The notes under the pieces: model-generated | The model's input: only the letters and a program-made list of their open reading frames with translations | Databases searched by the model: none | Told to the model about the DNA's origin: nothing | Source of the DNA: Xiphias gladius | Lineage: Eukaryota; Chordata; Actinopteri; Istiophoriformes; Xiphiidae | Length of the DNA stretch: 64,000 bases | Assembly (NCBI RefSeq): GCF_016859285.1 | Contig: NC_053410.1 | Location: 21,097,558 to 21,161,557 of the forward strand | Direction: 5' to 3' | In this document: one piece after another, positions 16,270-28,130 of the stretch | Position numbering within the stretch: the stretch's first letter is position 1 | How the letters are laid out: each line of letters begins with the position of its first letter | Translations under genes and position numbers: made by a program

Positions 16270-17460
16270 GGTCTGATAGTCCAGATTCCCCAGTTTAAGT
16301 TAAAGTCGTCGTAGGCGCTCTCGCTTAAAAAATACTCCACACCCAAGAAAGGGGGAAAGTTTCTGCGCAGTAAATAAGTTCGGAAAAGGCGGCAGTGCCG
16401 AGAAAGCCAAAATAAAAAGTGCTCGGCTACTCCCAGACTAATCCATGGATGTGATCGTTTTCCTCGCCGGGTTCGTGCAGGCAGATTTGTTAGTTCATGA
16501 GCCTAATTAGCGCTGCAGTCCCATAAACAGCTTCCTCTGAAAGCTGTAATGGCATGGTGATTGGTCGCTGCCGCTGCTGCTCGCCTTAAGGTGGAGAAGG
16601 GGAAGACGCTTAAAAAGTGCGTCAATGGGAAGCAGGGGCGCGGAGAGGCGGACTCGAACGCGCAACACGGAACGGATTCGTCCAGAGAGGAGCCCCCCGC
16701 GCGCGCGCGCGCGCTCACTCGCTCGCACACACACACACACACACGCGCACAGATCTCCCGGACATTTAACACACCTAACCGAACCAGTAGGTAAAGCTCA
16801 AGGTAGCCTGCTTATTTGCATTTAAAGCCTATGACAGGACCAAACTGATTTGATTGAGGGTGGGGGGGTGTGTGGTGTTAGAACCAGCAAGTGATTATTT
16901 TTAATTACGCACAACAATGTTGCGCAAACATCAAATCAGCTCTATTAAAGTCTGTTTCCGAGGCTACTATTTTGCACCAGATTACAGCTGCGCTATCTGA
17001 CGGCCTTCACTTATTTCCCAGTCTTGCTCCTGATTTGGGGTTTTTTTTTTTCTGACTGGGCTTCTGTAGGGAAAGTGTTCTTGTTTCGCCCCTGCCCGCT
17101 CTCATCTGTCACCCAGGCTCCATTAGGATGAGGCTCACACTCCGCGCTGCCGGGAGTCTGGGATGTCTGGGAGACAGCGGAGACACAAACAAGCTGGAGC
17201 CGGGGTTTCGAGCTTTCAGTCAACTGCGCAGGACGCGGCCGGAAGACCGGCACGGTCCTCGGCGTCCACTCGCAGCTCCGCACCGACGAGTCGCTGTGTG
17301 TCAGAGTTGACTCCAGGCCGAGTGCTCAGGTGTTTAGCGCCCCCCCCGCCCTTGCGCGTGTGGACCGGGGGGCCGCGGCCGGGGCCGCGCACCGAGGGCC
17401 CGTGTACAGAAGCGGGCTAACACACACTAACAACCCGCCGACTCACCGTCATGAGGCGGG
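16270..17460 (-). promoter_or_regulatory. emx2: CpG-rich emx2 5' flank and promoter region
   Basis: Upstream of the emx2 start the sequence becomes CpG-rich, peaking around 16600-16750 and 17100-17450, with GC-box-like runs (for example GGGGGGCCGCGGCCGGGGCC near 17369). A (GC)n-(CA)n alternating purine-pyrimidine tract lies at 16698-16750. No TATA box is obvious at a useful distance, so a CpG-island promoter with dispersed starts is likely. The exact start site cannot be read from sequence. Confidence 0.5.
16698..16750. repeat. (GC)n then (CA)n dinucleotide tract
   Basis: About eight CG/GC units, a short CTCACTCGCTCG bridge, then about twelve CA units; alternating purine-pyrimidine throughout, 430-480 bp upstream of the emx2 start codon. 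Confidence 0.9.
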
Positions 17461-17693
17461 TTAGAAATGAAGAGATGCACCTCTGAAACTGGGCTGCCCA
17501 CCCATCACTTTCTTTCAAGGATTATTTATTTATTTATTTATATTTTTGTTTGCTGCTTTGGTTTCGAGGGAATAGCTCTTATACGGCGATGATGGCTTCA
17601 GATGCCTGGAAATTGAATTTGCCTTTTAGGGGAAAATAAGGTCGTAATAGACGATAGATTGGAATACTCAAAATATCAATTTCAACGCAAGAT

Positions 17694-17748
17694 TTATTAA
17701 TATTAATTATTATTATTATTAATAATAATAATATTATTATTATTATTT
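17694..17748. repeat. Palindromic (ATT)n/(AAT)n tract
   Basis: ATT units, then AAT units, then ATT units again, so that neighbouring blocks are exact inverted repeats of each other and could extrude as hairpins. Confidence 0.9.
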
Positions 17749-18079
17749 CCGTCGCTGACTTGTAACCCGGGCTCTACATCTGTCAGGGTCCACTTTTGGC
17801 TTTATTTGGCGGCAGGTCGAGGCCCTCCGGAATAAAATAGAGACCAAACGCTGGAACAGGTCGGCGAAGCTGTCAGAGCATCAACAGCTGAACAACACAC
17901 AGCACGCCCGGTTTGACATTTTAGAAATGTCTGAATTCAGATCACACTTCAGTTATTGTCAAGACTCTGAGGAATCACAGCAGTTTTATTTGAACTTATT
18001 TAATCAGGTCATAAGGTGTAGCCTTTTATTTTGTAATATCATCTAATAAACATCAGTCAGTGTCTTAACCACGAGATAC

Positions 18080-18086
18080 ATCATCA

Positions 18087-18133
<47 letters not shown>
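18080..18133. repeat. (ATC)n(ATT)n microsatellite
   Basis: Three ATC units followed by about fifteen ATT units. Confidence 0.95.
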
Positions 18134-18349
18134 GTACATCGTAGCTATGATTCGGGCCAGGGCAGTTAAATTCAACGCCATTTGTAGTTGGGACAAACAT
18201 TTTCCATGCACGAAGTTCTGCTTGGGTCAGGGTTGTTTTTTTTTTTTTTTTCCTAACTTTACAACCCCAACAACATGATAACGGCTTGCCAATAGACATT
18301 TAATAGACATTTTCTGGAGTTTTACAATGAGCTAACTGCTGGACGTGGT

Positions 18350-18391
18350 GGCGAACCACCAGGCTTTGCCGGCGAACCAGCAGGCTTTGCC
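18350..18391. repeat. 21-bp tandem duplication
   Basis: Unit GGCGAACCA(C/G)CAGGCTTTGCC occurs twice head to tail with one difference; a partial third unit (GGCTTTCC) follows. It lies in a local GC-rich patch. Confidence 0.85.
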
Positions 18392-18799
18392 GGCTTTCCG
18401 CGCGGTGAGGCGTCCCGGTCCTCTGCGCAGTGCTTTACCGACCTCTAGCGGCTAGAACCCGGTAGCGTCACATATGGTCCCAGAAGTGGGGCCAGGGGAG
18501 CTTTAGGGTACCTCGACAGCAGAGACACAGCCAGTCCCCAACAACATCGAGAGTGGTTTAGTTGCACTGGTGTTGCGCTATGTGGAAGTTAGAGCTGACG
18601 CAGTAAGGGTTGGGACCCAGGACTGCTTTCTGAGCTCTCCTCGGGTTACAGTCCTCCACCACTCTCAGTTTGTCTGAGGTCCTTAAAAAAGGGTTAATAC
18701 AGACACTACACGTTCAGCTACTCTGGCATCTTCAGTTAATGATTCCCAGCCTGTCAAGGCTCGTGACCTTCGTGACAAAGAAATGATCTGACTGCAACC

Positions 18800-18950
18800 A
18801 CTTGACCCAAGTTTTTTTTTTTATATCTAAGAGGTAACATTCACAGTAACTCTCTCTCTGTCTCACAAGTACAGGACCATCAGATTTATCCTGCGAACGC
18901 CTCAGGAGGGTTCCAACCACTAGGTTGGGAACCGCTGTCTTAACTGGCTG
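18800..18950 (-). repeat. Fragment of a dispersed fish repeat
   Basis: On the minus strand the sequence reads GCGGTTCCCAACCTAGTGGT followed by a (G)GGTCGCAGGATAAAT-like stretch, a pattern recurring through vertebrate genomes next to short nonautonomous elements. Family and exact ends are not resolvable by eye. Confidence 0.4.
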
Positions 18951-19021
18951 TACAGAACACTTAGCGGTTTCAATCTTTGATGTTGATGTAGCATTAGAGA
19001 TCAAATCAACACATAGGTGGT

Positions 19022-19727
19022 GAGCAAACATCTTTATTAATAAAGGCTTTATCTGTACACATGCAACCTGGTTTGATAACACTGATTGCAGCAAGATAGA
19101 AGCACACACTGGATATTGAGTGAGACCAACTGAATACCCTAAGCATACACATCAAAATGGAAGTTCCACTAATTCTTTAACAAGAAGCATCTGAAACATT
19201 AGAGGAGCAGCGATCACTGAAGCAGATGACAATTGCCATTACAAGAGCTGTAGATCTGTGCCGTAATATAGTATCTATGCAAAGGTTAATGATTCAAAAG
19301 AGGCAGTTGGTGGTACACTGAGTTTGCATTGAAAGTTGGAGCAGATACATTGGTTTTCAGTTTAATCAATTTCACTTCATCATGTCAGGTAACAACACTC
19401 CTAACCATTGAGGGCAGTTAAGCTTAGATTAATGGTTTGCATGAGGCCTAAGCACACAGAAGTTCATTGGCTGATGGTGTTTCAGGTGGTGAAGAGCCTC
19501 TGGCTCAGACCTGCTGAAGGTCAAAGGAAAGATAAAAGGAAACAATTCCCAGGAAAACTACTGTCTACAAATATTTCATTCAAAGGAATAATGCAAATGA
19601 GTATCAGGAGCTAGTAGCTGTCAATTCACCACTGTGGCTAACTGGATACTGATTTGCCCCCCCCCCCAAAAAAAACAACTGATCATCATCATCATCATCT
19701 GAGCCAATTAGATGCTGAGGCTGTTGC
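19022..19727 (-). other. eif3a: eif3a 3'UTR with poly(A) signal
   Basis: About 700 nt between the eif3a stop (19728-19730) and a minus-strand AATAAA at 19033-19038. A (CAT)n tract (19682-19699) sits just downstream of the stop, next to a C/A run. Confidence 0.65.
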
Positions 19728-22700
19728 TCAACGGCGGACAGTGGTCCAGCCATCGTCATCTGTCTCATTCTTGGTGCGACGAGGGATTTCTTTGTCAGAA
19801 CGCCAACCCTTTTCTCCATCAGCTTCACGGTCGCGTTCCCTGTCCCTTTCTCTCGGGCGGTCCCGGTCCCGCTCCTCCCGCCTATCATCGCCTGCACGAC
19901 GCCAAGAGCCTCCTGAGGAAACAAAGATGCTCATTAGGTGATGGTTTATATATTTGTCCAAATTGGTGGGTAGCTCTTTAAGACACCTGCTGTAGCAGTA
20001 AACAGGTAAACATTGACCTCTGCTGGCTGAATGCAACACCTCCAAAGTGTACCCAATTGTTTTGTTCGATAACAGTGCTGAATAAAGATTACATCTTCTT
20101 AAAAGTGATTTTTTTTTTCTATTTTGTAACTCTGTGACTATTTGGAGCCTGCAAGGATAAATGACACAGTTTGGAAGTGTGACTGATGGCTGCTACAATG
20201 TTTTGATCATATGATCTTTAAACCTCAGTGTTGTTACTGAAGGTTTTGTTCAGCAATAAGCTGCATTTCAATAAGAACTCTACATATATTTTGGCTTAAA
20301 AAAAAATATACGCCAAGTCTTAAAGGAAAACTATGATGCATTCTACTATGTATCCCTGATATGCATGTCGTTCATAAATCCTGTTCTGGTTACCATCATC
20401 GAGATCTCTGGGTGGGCCTCTGTTGTCACGGTCATCCCGTTGGTCTCTATCACGGCGGTCGCCACGGCGATCATCGCGGTCACGGCGATCATCGCGTTCA
20501 GTGTCTTCTCTGCGAGAATCTCTCCAGCTGTTTCCTTCTTCTGCACCTGCTCTCCTCCAGGTACCGTCCTCTCTGTGAATACATAGCGACGCCAATTAAC
20601 AAAACAGTGACAGCTCGCTGAGAAGGCAACTTTGGTATCCTCTGCATTTATCCAAAGACAATAAATAAAATCAACACTGAACATAGATCTGTCAAGCCCA
20701 CCTTTGTGAACGACGGTCTCTGAAGCGATCGCTGGATCTTTCCTCTCCTTCGCCATCATCTTCATCAACTTGGGAACCACCACGGGGAGGTCCCCAGCTC
20801 TCCTCTCGGGCCTTCTCGCGCTCACGCCAGCCACCTGCAAACAGAAGCATTTGCTCATCATCCTGTTAGACATTCAAATTAAACACAGAGCTGCTGAGCA
20901 GTCTGACTGTTGATTAAAGCGTTCTTCAGCAGATTATAAACCATCTCTATCACTTATCAGCAGCTGAATGGCTACACTCTTACCAGGTCTGCCCAGGGGT
21001 TTCCATGGTTTGGCATCATCACCCCCACGACGTGGCCCGTCATCCATGCCTCTCCTTCCACCTCTGTCATCATCCCCTCCTCTTCTGGGGCCCCAGTCAT
21101 CATCAGCCCCACGCCTGGAACCCCTGGAGTCATCCATGCCTCTACGAGGACCTCTGTCATCATCAAAGCCACGCCTGGGACCGCGCTCATCATCAAAGCC
21201 CCGCCTCGGGCCACGGTCGTCATCTCCACCCCTCCTTGGTCCACGCTCGTCATCAAAGCCTCTACGTGGACCACGGTCTTCATCCATCCCTCTGCGTGGA
21301 GGACGGTCATCATCCCCACCACGACGTGGGCCTCGATCATCATCAAAGCCCCGACGGGGTCCTCTCTCCTCGGTGCCCCTGCGTGGAGCTTCTCCTCGCC
21401 TGAAGGGTACCTCCCTGTCCTCTCTGTCATCATCATTGCCCTGGCCCTCCTGTCTCCAATCCCTAGAGGGAGAGAGCGAGAACAGGTGCTATTAGAGTAG
21501 CCCCTCCTGGTGTAACGGAGTTAACAATAAAAAAAGTTAAGTTGAGCTACCAACACACACCTGTCAGGCACAGAGCGACGCCACTCTGAGTCACCTCCTT
21601 CAGTGCGCCTCCTCCATCCTCCCTCCTCCTTCTCAGCCCAGTCCTGTGTAAGCAAAACATAAAGAAACATTGTGCCATTACATTGGGATCGCTCAAAGTT
21701 CTTACCATGAATATGCACAATGTTTTAACCTGATGTCTGTCGTACATCATGTTACTGATAGATATGCACCAATTATGTACAAAATGTATAAATAAGTGTA
21801 TCCTTTAAACGTTTGAAGTCTGTTACTCTGTCTAGAAAACCAGCCCCTGGCTGGTTTATGGCCGTTTTATAGTTAAAGGATTACAACCATTTCACAATGC
21901 AAATGGTGATACAATTATCCTGGGCAACCAAACATATATAAAATCTTGTATGATTTAATTGTGATTCCCACCCCTCCTTCATATTTGCATCAAACTGTAG
22001 GCTCTGCCCATGAGTTAAAAAATAAAACAAGTTAATTTCTACCTTGGCCTTCTCCTCTGGTGGGCCCCTTCTCTCCTCCTCACGGCGACGTTCTCGCTCC
22101 TCAATCTCCTGCTGACGAGCACGCTGCTTCCGTTCCTGCTCCTCGAGCTTGCGCAGACGCTCCTGGTACTCCCTCTCCTCCTCCTCCCTCTGCTCTTGTT
22201 CCAGGCGTTCGCGCTCCTCACGCTCTGTAAGAAGTAGGAAAAAAACATAAGCCGTGTTCAAACTACATGACCTCTTACAGAATGAGAGCCACTGCATTTT
22301 GCTCTGACTTAAAAAAGCAGGGTGCTTTTTTTTAAAGCAGCTAAATGAAAATTTTGTGCTAGGCAACAACTCAGTTCTTCTTTATAGTGCTGATGACCCT
22401 CAAAACAACCACTTTAACCTCTACTGCCAACATTTCAACCACAGTGTCCTCCGTTTTCTTCCTGCTAAGTGTCCCAATGCACATGTGCAAACAGAAATGT
22501 ATTACCTTTCTTGAGCTGCTCTTCATGGATACGCTGTGCCTCTTCCTCTTTCTGGCGGTAGAAAGCATTACGCCGGTCCTCTTTGCGCTGCCTTTTCCTT
22601 TCTTCCAGACGCTTCTTCCTCTCTTCCACCAAACGCTCCTCGAAAGCTTTCAATTTTTCCTTGAAAGACAAGTGAAAAGTGAACATGAAAACATTGCTTC

Positions 22701-25700
22701 AGTCATAAGTACTCAGCTTAAGTCAATGGAAGGTCTCAATGGTGTTACCTCATAAATGAAGCTACGGGCAGCTGTTATTTTAGACAAAAAGTTTTCTTTG
22801 TCCTCCATCATCCTGGACATGCGCTTCTTGTGCTCCAGAGCCTTCTCGCGCTCAACTTTCATGTTACTGATCTACAACGTGAGGAAAAAAGTTAATTCTT
22901 AAACTGTAGATACTCAGCTGAAAGTCCTCAATTTCTTCGATTCATGTTTGTAATTTTTTTTGAAGAGTTTATTTTAAATTATTAATTTTTCAAAACATAC
23001 CCTCTCCTCCTCCTGGAGCTCCCATAGTTCCATGTCCTTGATACGCTGCTCCTCGTAAGCCTTTTTGATGAGAGGAATCTCCTCAAGGCGTTTTGCCCTC
23101 TCAAAGTAGTCAATCTGGAGAGAAATTAAAAATCAGTGTCAAATTCACATATAGGTAAAAGATACTCAACACTGAATTCTCACTCAGTTACCTTCTTCTC
23201 CTGGTTCTTTAGACGCTCCTGAAGTTCCTTCTTCTCCTTTTCCAGCTGCTCCACCTGTTTGGCCATGATGAAGTCAGGATCCAGCTCCTCCAGGTCCTGT
23301 ACAAAACGGATTTGTTAGTCTCATCTTTGAAACTCAATATCACTATGACCTATTTCTGCAGTACTCAGTTCAACCTAATTAAGTTTATTTTGGCTACAAT
23401 TTACCTCAATATCAATATCCTTGAAGGCCTTGGCTCCAAGTTCAGTCTTCTTGATCTGCTCCAGCCGTTCACGGACTGTCTTCTTCTTGATCTGCTCATG
23501 CTCCTGCATGATGCGCTCCTTCTCCCTCTCTTTAGCCTCCTGGCGCAGACGCTCCTCCTCAGCCTTGCGGACCTTCTGTATCTCAGCTTCCCGCTGCTCC
23601 AGCTCCTCCTTTTCACGCTGAATGTTCAGGCTCTCCAGGCGCTCCTTACGCTCTTCAATGGTCTGTCTACGAGCCAGGATGCGCTGGTGATCCTTGCGGG
23701 CATTTTTCAGATAGGCAGCAATGGCCTGCTGATTCTGCTCCTCACGCTCTTGCTGAGAAACGACAAAAACATCGAAATGCAGTTTAGAGTTAAAGAATAA
23801 AGCCTGTACTGTACCAAAGTAAGGACGAATCATGAATTAGATTTTAATAGCACAACAAGACACATGTTTGTTGCAGTTTGTATTACTGTATTAATGTTGG
23901 TCACTGACTTGGTGGCTCAAGTCTCTGTGCGTCTATACATGAGAGCTCAGTAAGAGGCTGACTCACCAGGATGGAGGCAGGCTTGATGACCTGGATGGCC
24001 TTGGCCATAGAAGCAGACATGGCAGTCAGCTGGTTCCTTATCTGCTCTGAGGGCATGTTCTGTAGGAAAGGGCCAACAGGAGCGTCCTCTTTGGTTGAGT
24101 AGTTCAGGTCAGAGCCAAAGCTCAGAGTCCGAGTCGTGTGGTCTATTCGGACCTAAAAGACAAAACAAAATGTTAAATGAGTTAAGAAATGGCATGATCA
24201 CTTTTAAGCCCTAACATGCATCCTCATTACTGTAATAACACCTTTGTTGGACTATCAATAGTGTTAATGCATCCATAATGCATAATCTCTCCTGATCTTG
24301 ACCTTACCTGCAGATCACAGTGCCGGGCAGCATCCACAATGGAGCGCTCCAGCTGGAAGGCGTCCACAAATGGAACCAGGGAGGCCAGACGGCTGAACTC
24401 GATGCTTTGATAGATCTGTGCAACCTTAAATATTGGACGCAGAATAATGAGAGTGGTTACTATCATTACAGTGTAGATGTTATTTAGGAGGGAATTCAAG
24501 GGGGAATAAAAAAAAAATAAAGACAAATACCTGTTGCAGGAGCCGCAGGATGGTATTGCTCTGCAGGTGAGGAACATACTGCTGTAGATCAGCCTCCTTC
24601 TCTGCCTGGTCTCTCACCCAGTTCAACACCTAGTTGGAGAGTAAGTGTTAGCGTATGCTGGAATAAGAAATGAGTAGCTACATTAAATTAAATTAAATTA
24701 ATATAATACAAACTGTGACTAAGAAACTATCAAGAAAGGTGGTATCCTCTCTTTATTATCAAATGTGTCTGACAGATGGTGCTAGATTCTTTACCTTGGT
24801 CACTCTTCCACTCAGTTTCAGAGGATGAAAGTCTACCTCAAGCCAGTTGTAAAGTTCTTTCACTTCAGGTACAACATACTGCAGCAAATTAAATCTCACC
24901 TAGAATGCAAACATTAAAACATACATCTGTCAAACATTTTTAAGCAAATATTTATTAGCAGTTTTACAAAGTCAGGTAAAAAGTCAAAGTCTTAACTGAT
25001 TTTTTTAAGAGGACTCTTTTTCAAGAGTATTTTCAAAAAAGTGAACAATCGAGAGCTTCTTTGTACTCATTAAAAAAAATAAAATAAAATAAAAAATAAA
25101 ATAAAAATAAAACATATATATGTATATATATATATATATATATAGATATATATATATATATATATAGATATATATGTATATATATAAATAATTTATTTTT
25201 TTTTCCCAGGGGCACTCTTGAAACCTAAAACACCTAACGAAGCTCCTTTCTAATGCACATAATGTACCATGTCATTGATGAGACTCTGGCGGGTTGGTGG
25301 AGACTGGAGGCCGAGGAGTGTGGCCAGCCTGCGATGTTTCTCCACAATGATACCATCCATATCCAACAGCCGAGCAATATCAGTGCGCTCGGGGGTAATG
25401 GGGATGGACAGTGTGGCCAGGAGGACTCTGGTGGACATCCTGAAGATGGAAAGCGTTTGTAACCATTTGGTCTCCACAAGAATAAAACTTGTGCAATTCT
25501 CTACAGATAATGTATAAGATACCTCTGCATCTCATCTTGGGTCAGATTCTTACGCATCTCCCTGGACAGGTGATAGAGCCGGTGGAGGGTGCAGGCATGG
25601 AAAAGAGCATTTCCAGATTTCCAGAACACAGTAGACACCTTGTTGTAGTAGTTGGCCATCAGCTGAGGTTTCGGAGGCTTCTTGGAAAGCGCAAACAGGC

Positions 25701-27946
25701 CATGGATGTCCTCAACAGCCTTGAATGCTTCCTGGAAATAGAAAAGATACTGAATCAGTACCAATATCATCACTTTACCCATGAATCACCAGTTTAATTA
25801 GAGGGGATATAAGAGGGTCATAGAGAAGTTGAGTTATTCCACGTGTTTTTCACTACACATTCTGAATTACGGAACATAATTAAGCTAAAACATGCGAACA
25901 CACTGGTATGATCTTTTAAAGGTTTCAGTGTTAGGTGGCCAGACCTGCCAGAGCTCCATGCTAATGGCACTGTCCAGCTGCACCAGACGCGTCTCCAGGT
26001 GCATGGACTGGCTTTCGGGGTTGTTCAGGTTGATGGCGGTGCTCTGGTTGTGGTGGCGCTGGATCTGCCCCAGATGCATACGCAGGTTGTCACATAGCTT
26101 GCGAAATTCAGCTTTGCGGGTGTACTGAAGGCAGAATTTGAATGCTGCAGAAAAGATGACCAGATAACATTAGCATTTAGTATGTATGTTTGTGTATTTT
26201 TGTTTTGGGAATTGTTTTCTGTATGACTTTAACGACACTATAAAAATGGTAAAATCTTATTAAATTATGTAAAAATAAAAAGGTATATTAACATTGAAAT
26301 TTTAGATGCGTATTTACTAATGGGAACTATTAAAACATTATTTCCCTTCTTTCTGGCTGAAATTATAATGTTTATCATTTTAAACATGGTGCCACTTCCA
26401 TGTTCTGTACATGTTTTATCATTCAGTAACATTTACCTACATGACCAACAGACAAAATAGAAAATATTTCGATAGATAGAAACATTTATGCACGCTTGAC
26501 AACCATCACGCTAAATTCAGACAATAAGAGACTGAATGAAAGCAAAATGTACTTAATAAGATATTCAGCTTGTGTCACTACCTTGCTGGGCAATGTCATG
26601 GTAAAGACGCTCCACCTTGGAGTTGTTTCGGAGCAGGTCCAGGCACTGGCGGTAGGACTCCCAAAGGAACTTCACCCACGGAGTGAGCAGCAGGCGATCA
26701 GTACGATCCTGAGTGTCCTCTCCACTCACAGCGCTCAGGAGCACGCTGGAGTCACAACACACTCAACATTAATGACACATTGTGACTTTAGACGCAACCC
26801 TCTAATCCCCTGATATTTTACCTGTGCTGTAATTTTTATATCAAAATAACAAGTTTGAATTCTGTATCAAACTGAAGGCAGTCCAGCAACATAAATAGGA
26901 ACACCTGTTGAAGCCTAATTTCTGTATGAAAGACTGGGGCGACCTCACCTTTCTGGGGTCTGGATGTTGTCCAGATCCTCGATGTCCAGGACCATCTGCT
27001 GGGACTCCTCCTTAGCTGTCTCAGTCTTCTCCTCTGCCAGCTTCAGGTAAGCCCTAACCACATCCTCCAGAGATTTGATATTTACCTGAAAGCAGAGAGA
27101 GATTACACTGTAATTTCAAAGACTCTGGTGCAAACAACTACCTAATCTGAGCAAACGTAACATTTCTCCTCACGCACCTGCTGGCAGATGTTCTTGTACT
27201 GGTAGAGACCCTCCTTAGCCAGGTGACTCTTGCGAAGATCCACGCAGAGCTCCAGGTACTTGAGCATGATGGGCTCGTGGATCTTCTGCCATGTTCGATG
27301 TTTTTTGCTCTTGATGACATCGTACAAAACATCCAAGGCTGGCTGTTTCTTGCCAACCTCAAGGAACTCTGTATAAACACATCACAATATAATGTAACAT
27401 AAATCAAGGATAACGCAAATGCATCTCAGAAACCCGAGCATCTCGCACCAAATCCGAACCACCTTCAAACACCGTGGTCAGCTACATCTACCTAACACAG
27501 TTAGGCCCGTAACGATGCTTGGTGAACGTGACATGAGCATTAACTTACTGCAGTGGTGAACTGACAGTACCTAACAGCCACTGTCAATAACGTTATAAAG
27601 CTGCCACGGGGTATAAACGCTTACCTAACAGGGACCTTGGTTTCTAAAACGTTTCTGATTCTGTACAACAGCCAGTACCGCAAAGATGGCCTACCCGGTT
27701 AGCTATATACTCACGCTAGCTGTAAGAAAGCGATATGGCTTCCCCGCCATTCCGGCTAGTATTAGCAGTTAGCCCGGCTAACTGAAACGTTGCATTTAGG
27801 CGACGAGGCTTCCGAAGACCGGAGTCAGCTAACGGTGGCTAACTAGTTAGCATGGGTGAGTGACATCTCTGAAACGCGGAGCTTGGTTTCTACTCACCGT
27901 TCGCTCGTTTCAGAGCATTTTCTGGCCGCTGAAAATACGCCGGCAT
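19728..27946 (-). CDS. eif3a: Eukaryotic translation initiation factor 3 subunit A
   Basis: Largest core subunit of eIF3; scaffolds the complex on the 40S ribosome in the cytoplasm. 22 coding exons (minus): 27946-27898, 27368-27178, 27085-26949, 26745-26582, 26144-25945, 25731-25523, 25439-25268, 24899-24795, 24629-24531, 24424-24308, 24152-23967, 23752-23405, 23296-23192, 23114-23001, 22871-22749, 22659-22506, 22224-22043, 21643-21561, 21462-20984, 20834-20702, 20572-20394, 19912-19728; sum 3714 nt, 1237 aa. Start [16 protein letters not shown] and end [17 protein letters not shown] are the family termini. The N-terminal half carries the helical/PCI region (for example [20 protein letters not shown]), the middle is a long charged coiled coil ([18 protein letters not shown]), and the exon 21462-20984 encodes tandem DDDRGPRRG-type decapeptides. 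Slightly shorter than human (1382 aa), mainly through fewer decapeptides. Confidence 0.97.
19913..20393 (-). other. eif3a: eif3a last intron (481 bp)
   Basis: One of the longest introns of the gene. Outside a T-run it is unique sequence. It contains a segment (about 20090-20230 on the minus strand) that could fold into hairpins and has an ACA near its 3' end, noted only because mammalian EIF3A hosts an H/ACA snoRNA. Confidence 0.3.
20984..21462 (-). repeat. eif3a: Decapeptide-coding repeat exon of eif3a
   Basis: One exon (residues about 913-1072) holds roughly a dozen or more 30-nt units coding (D/E)DDRGPRRG(F/M/G/A), densest at 21022-21360. The same decapeptide array is known in mammalian eIF3a. 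On the plus strand it produces long serine/proline/arginine open frames that are mere shadows. Confidence 0.9.
25075..25203. repeat. (AAAAT)n/(TA)n simple repeat in eif3a intron
   Basis: AAAAT-type units at 25075-25110 followed by TATATA/TAGATA units to about 25190 and a T-run. It lies in the intron between exons 25439-25268 and 24899-24795. Confidence 0.9.
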
Positions 27947-28130
27947 CTCGGTGGCGTTCTAGTGAATCTCCAAATGGGCTGACTCGAGTGAATTTTGACA
28001 GTTTTCACCAGTCCATCCAAGCCACGCAAACACCCGCTGTAACGGCGCTGGCTGAGAAAGGAAGAACCTCGTGAACGGTCTAGCTAGGGTTGCCAAGTGC
28101 GTCACAAACTATCCCCCTATCACAAGCTAG
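27947..28130 (-). promoter_or_regulatory. eif3a: eif3a 5'UTR and promoter region
   Basis: Directly upstream of the eif3a ATG (context CACCGAGATGCC on the minus strand, close to Kozak) the sequence is moderately CpG-rich (CGCCGG, AACGGCGCTGG, AACGGTC). No TATA box is seen. The start site is not determinable, but a housekeeping CpG promoter within this stretch is likely. Confidence 0.4.

Larger units (their letters stand above)
17461..19020. other. Intergenic, emx2-eif3a
   Basis: Contains palindromic (ATT)/(AAT) DNA at 17694-17748, (ATC)n(ATT)n at 18080-18133, a T-run at 18237-18252, a 21-bp tandem duplication at 18350-18391 and part of a dispersed repeat at 18800-18950. No gene is seen. The region serves as 5' flank of emx2 and 3' flank of eif3a. 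Confidence 0.55.

Noticed and set aside
20968-21495. 175-aa plus-strand open frame rich in Ser, Pro and Arg
   Set aside because: Exact antisense of the eif3a decapeptide-repeat exon; the repeat keeps several frames open.
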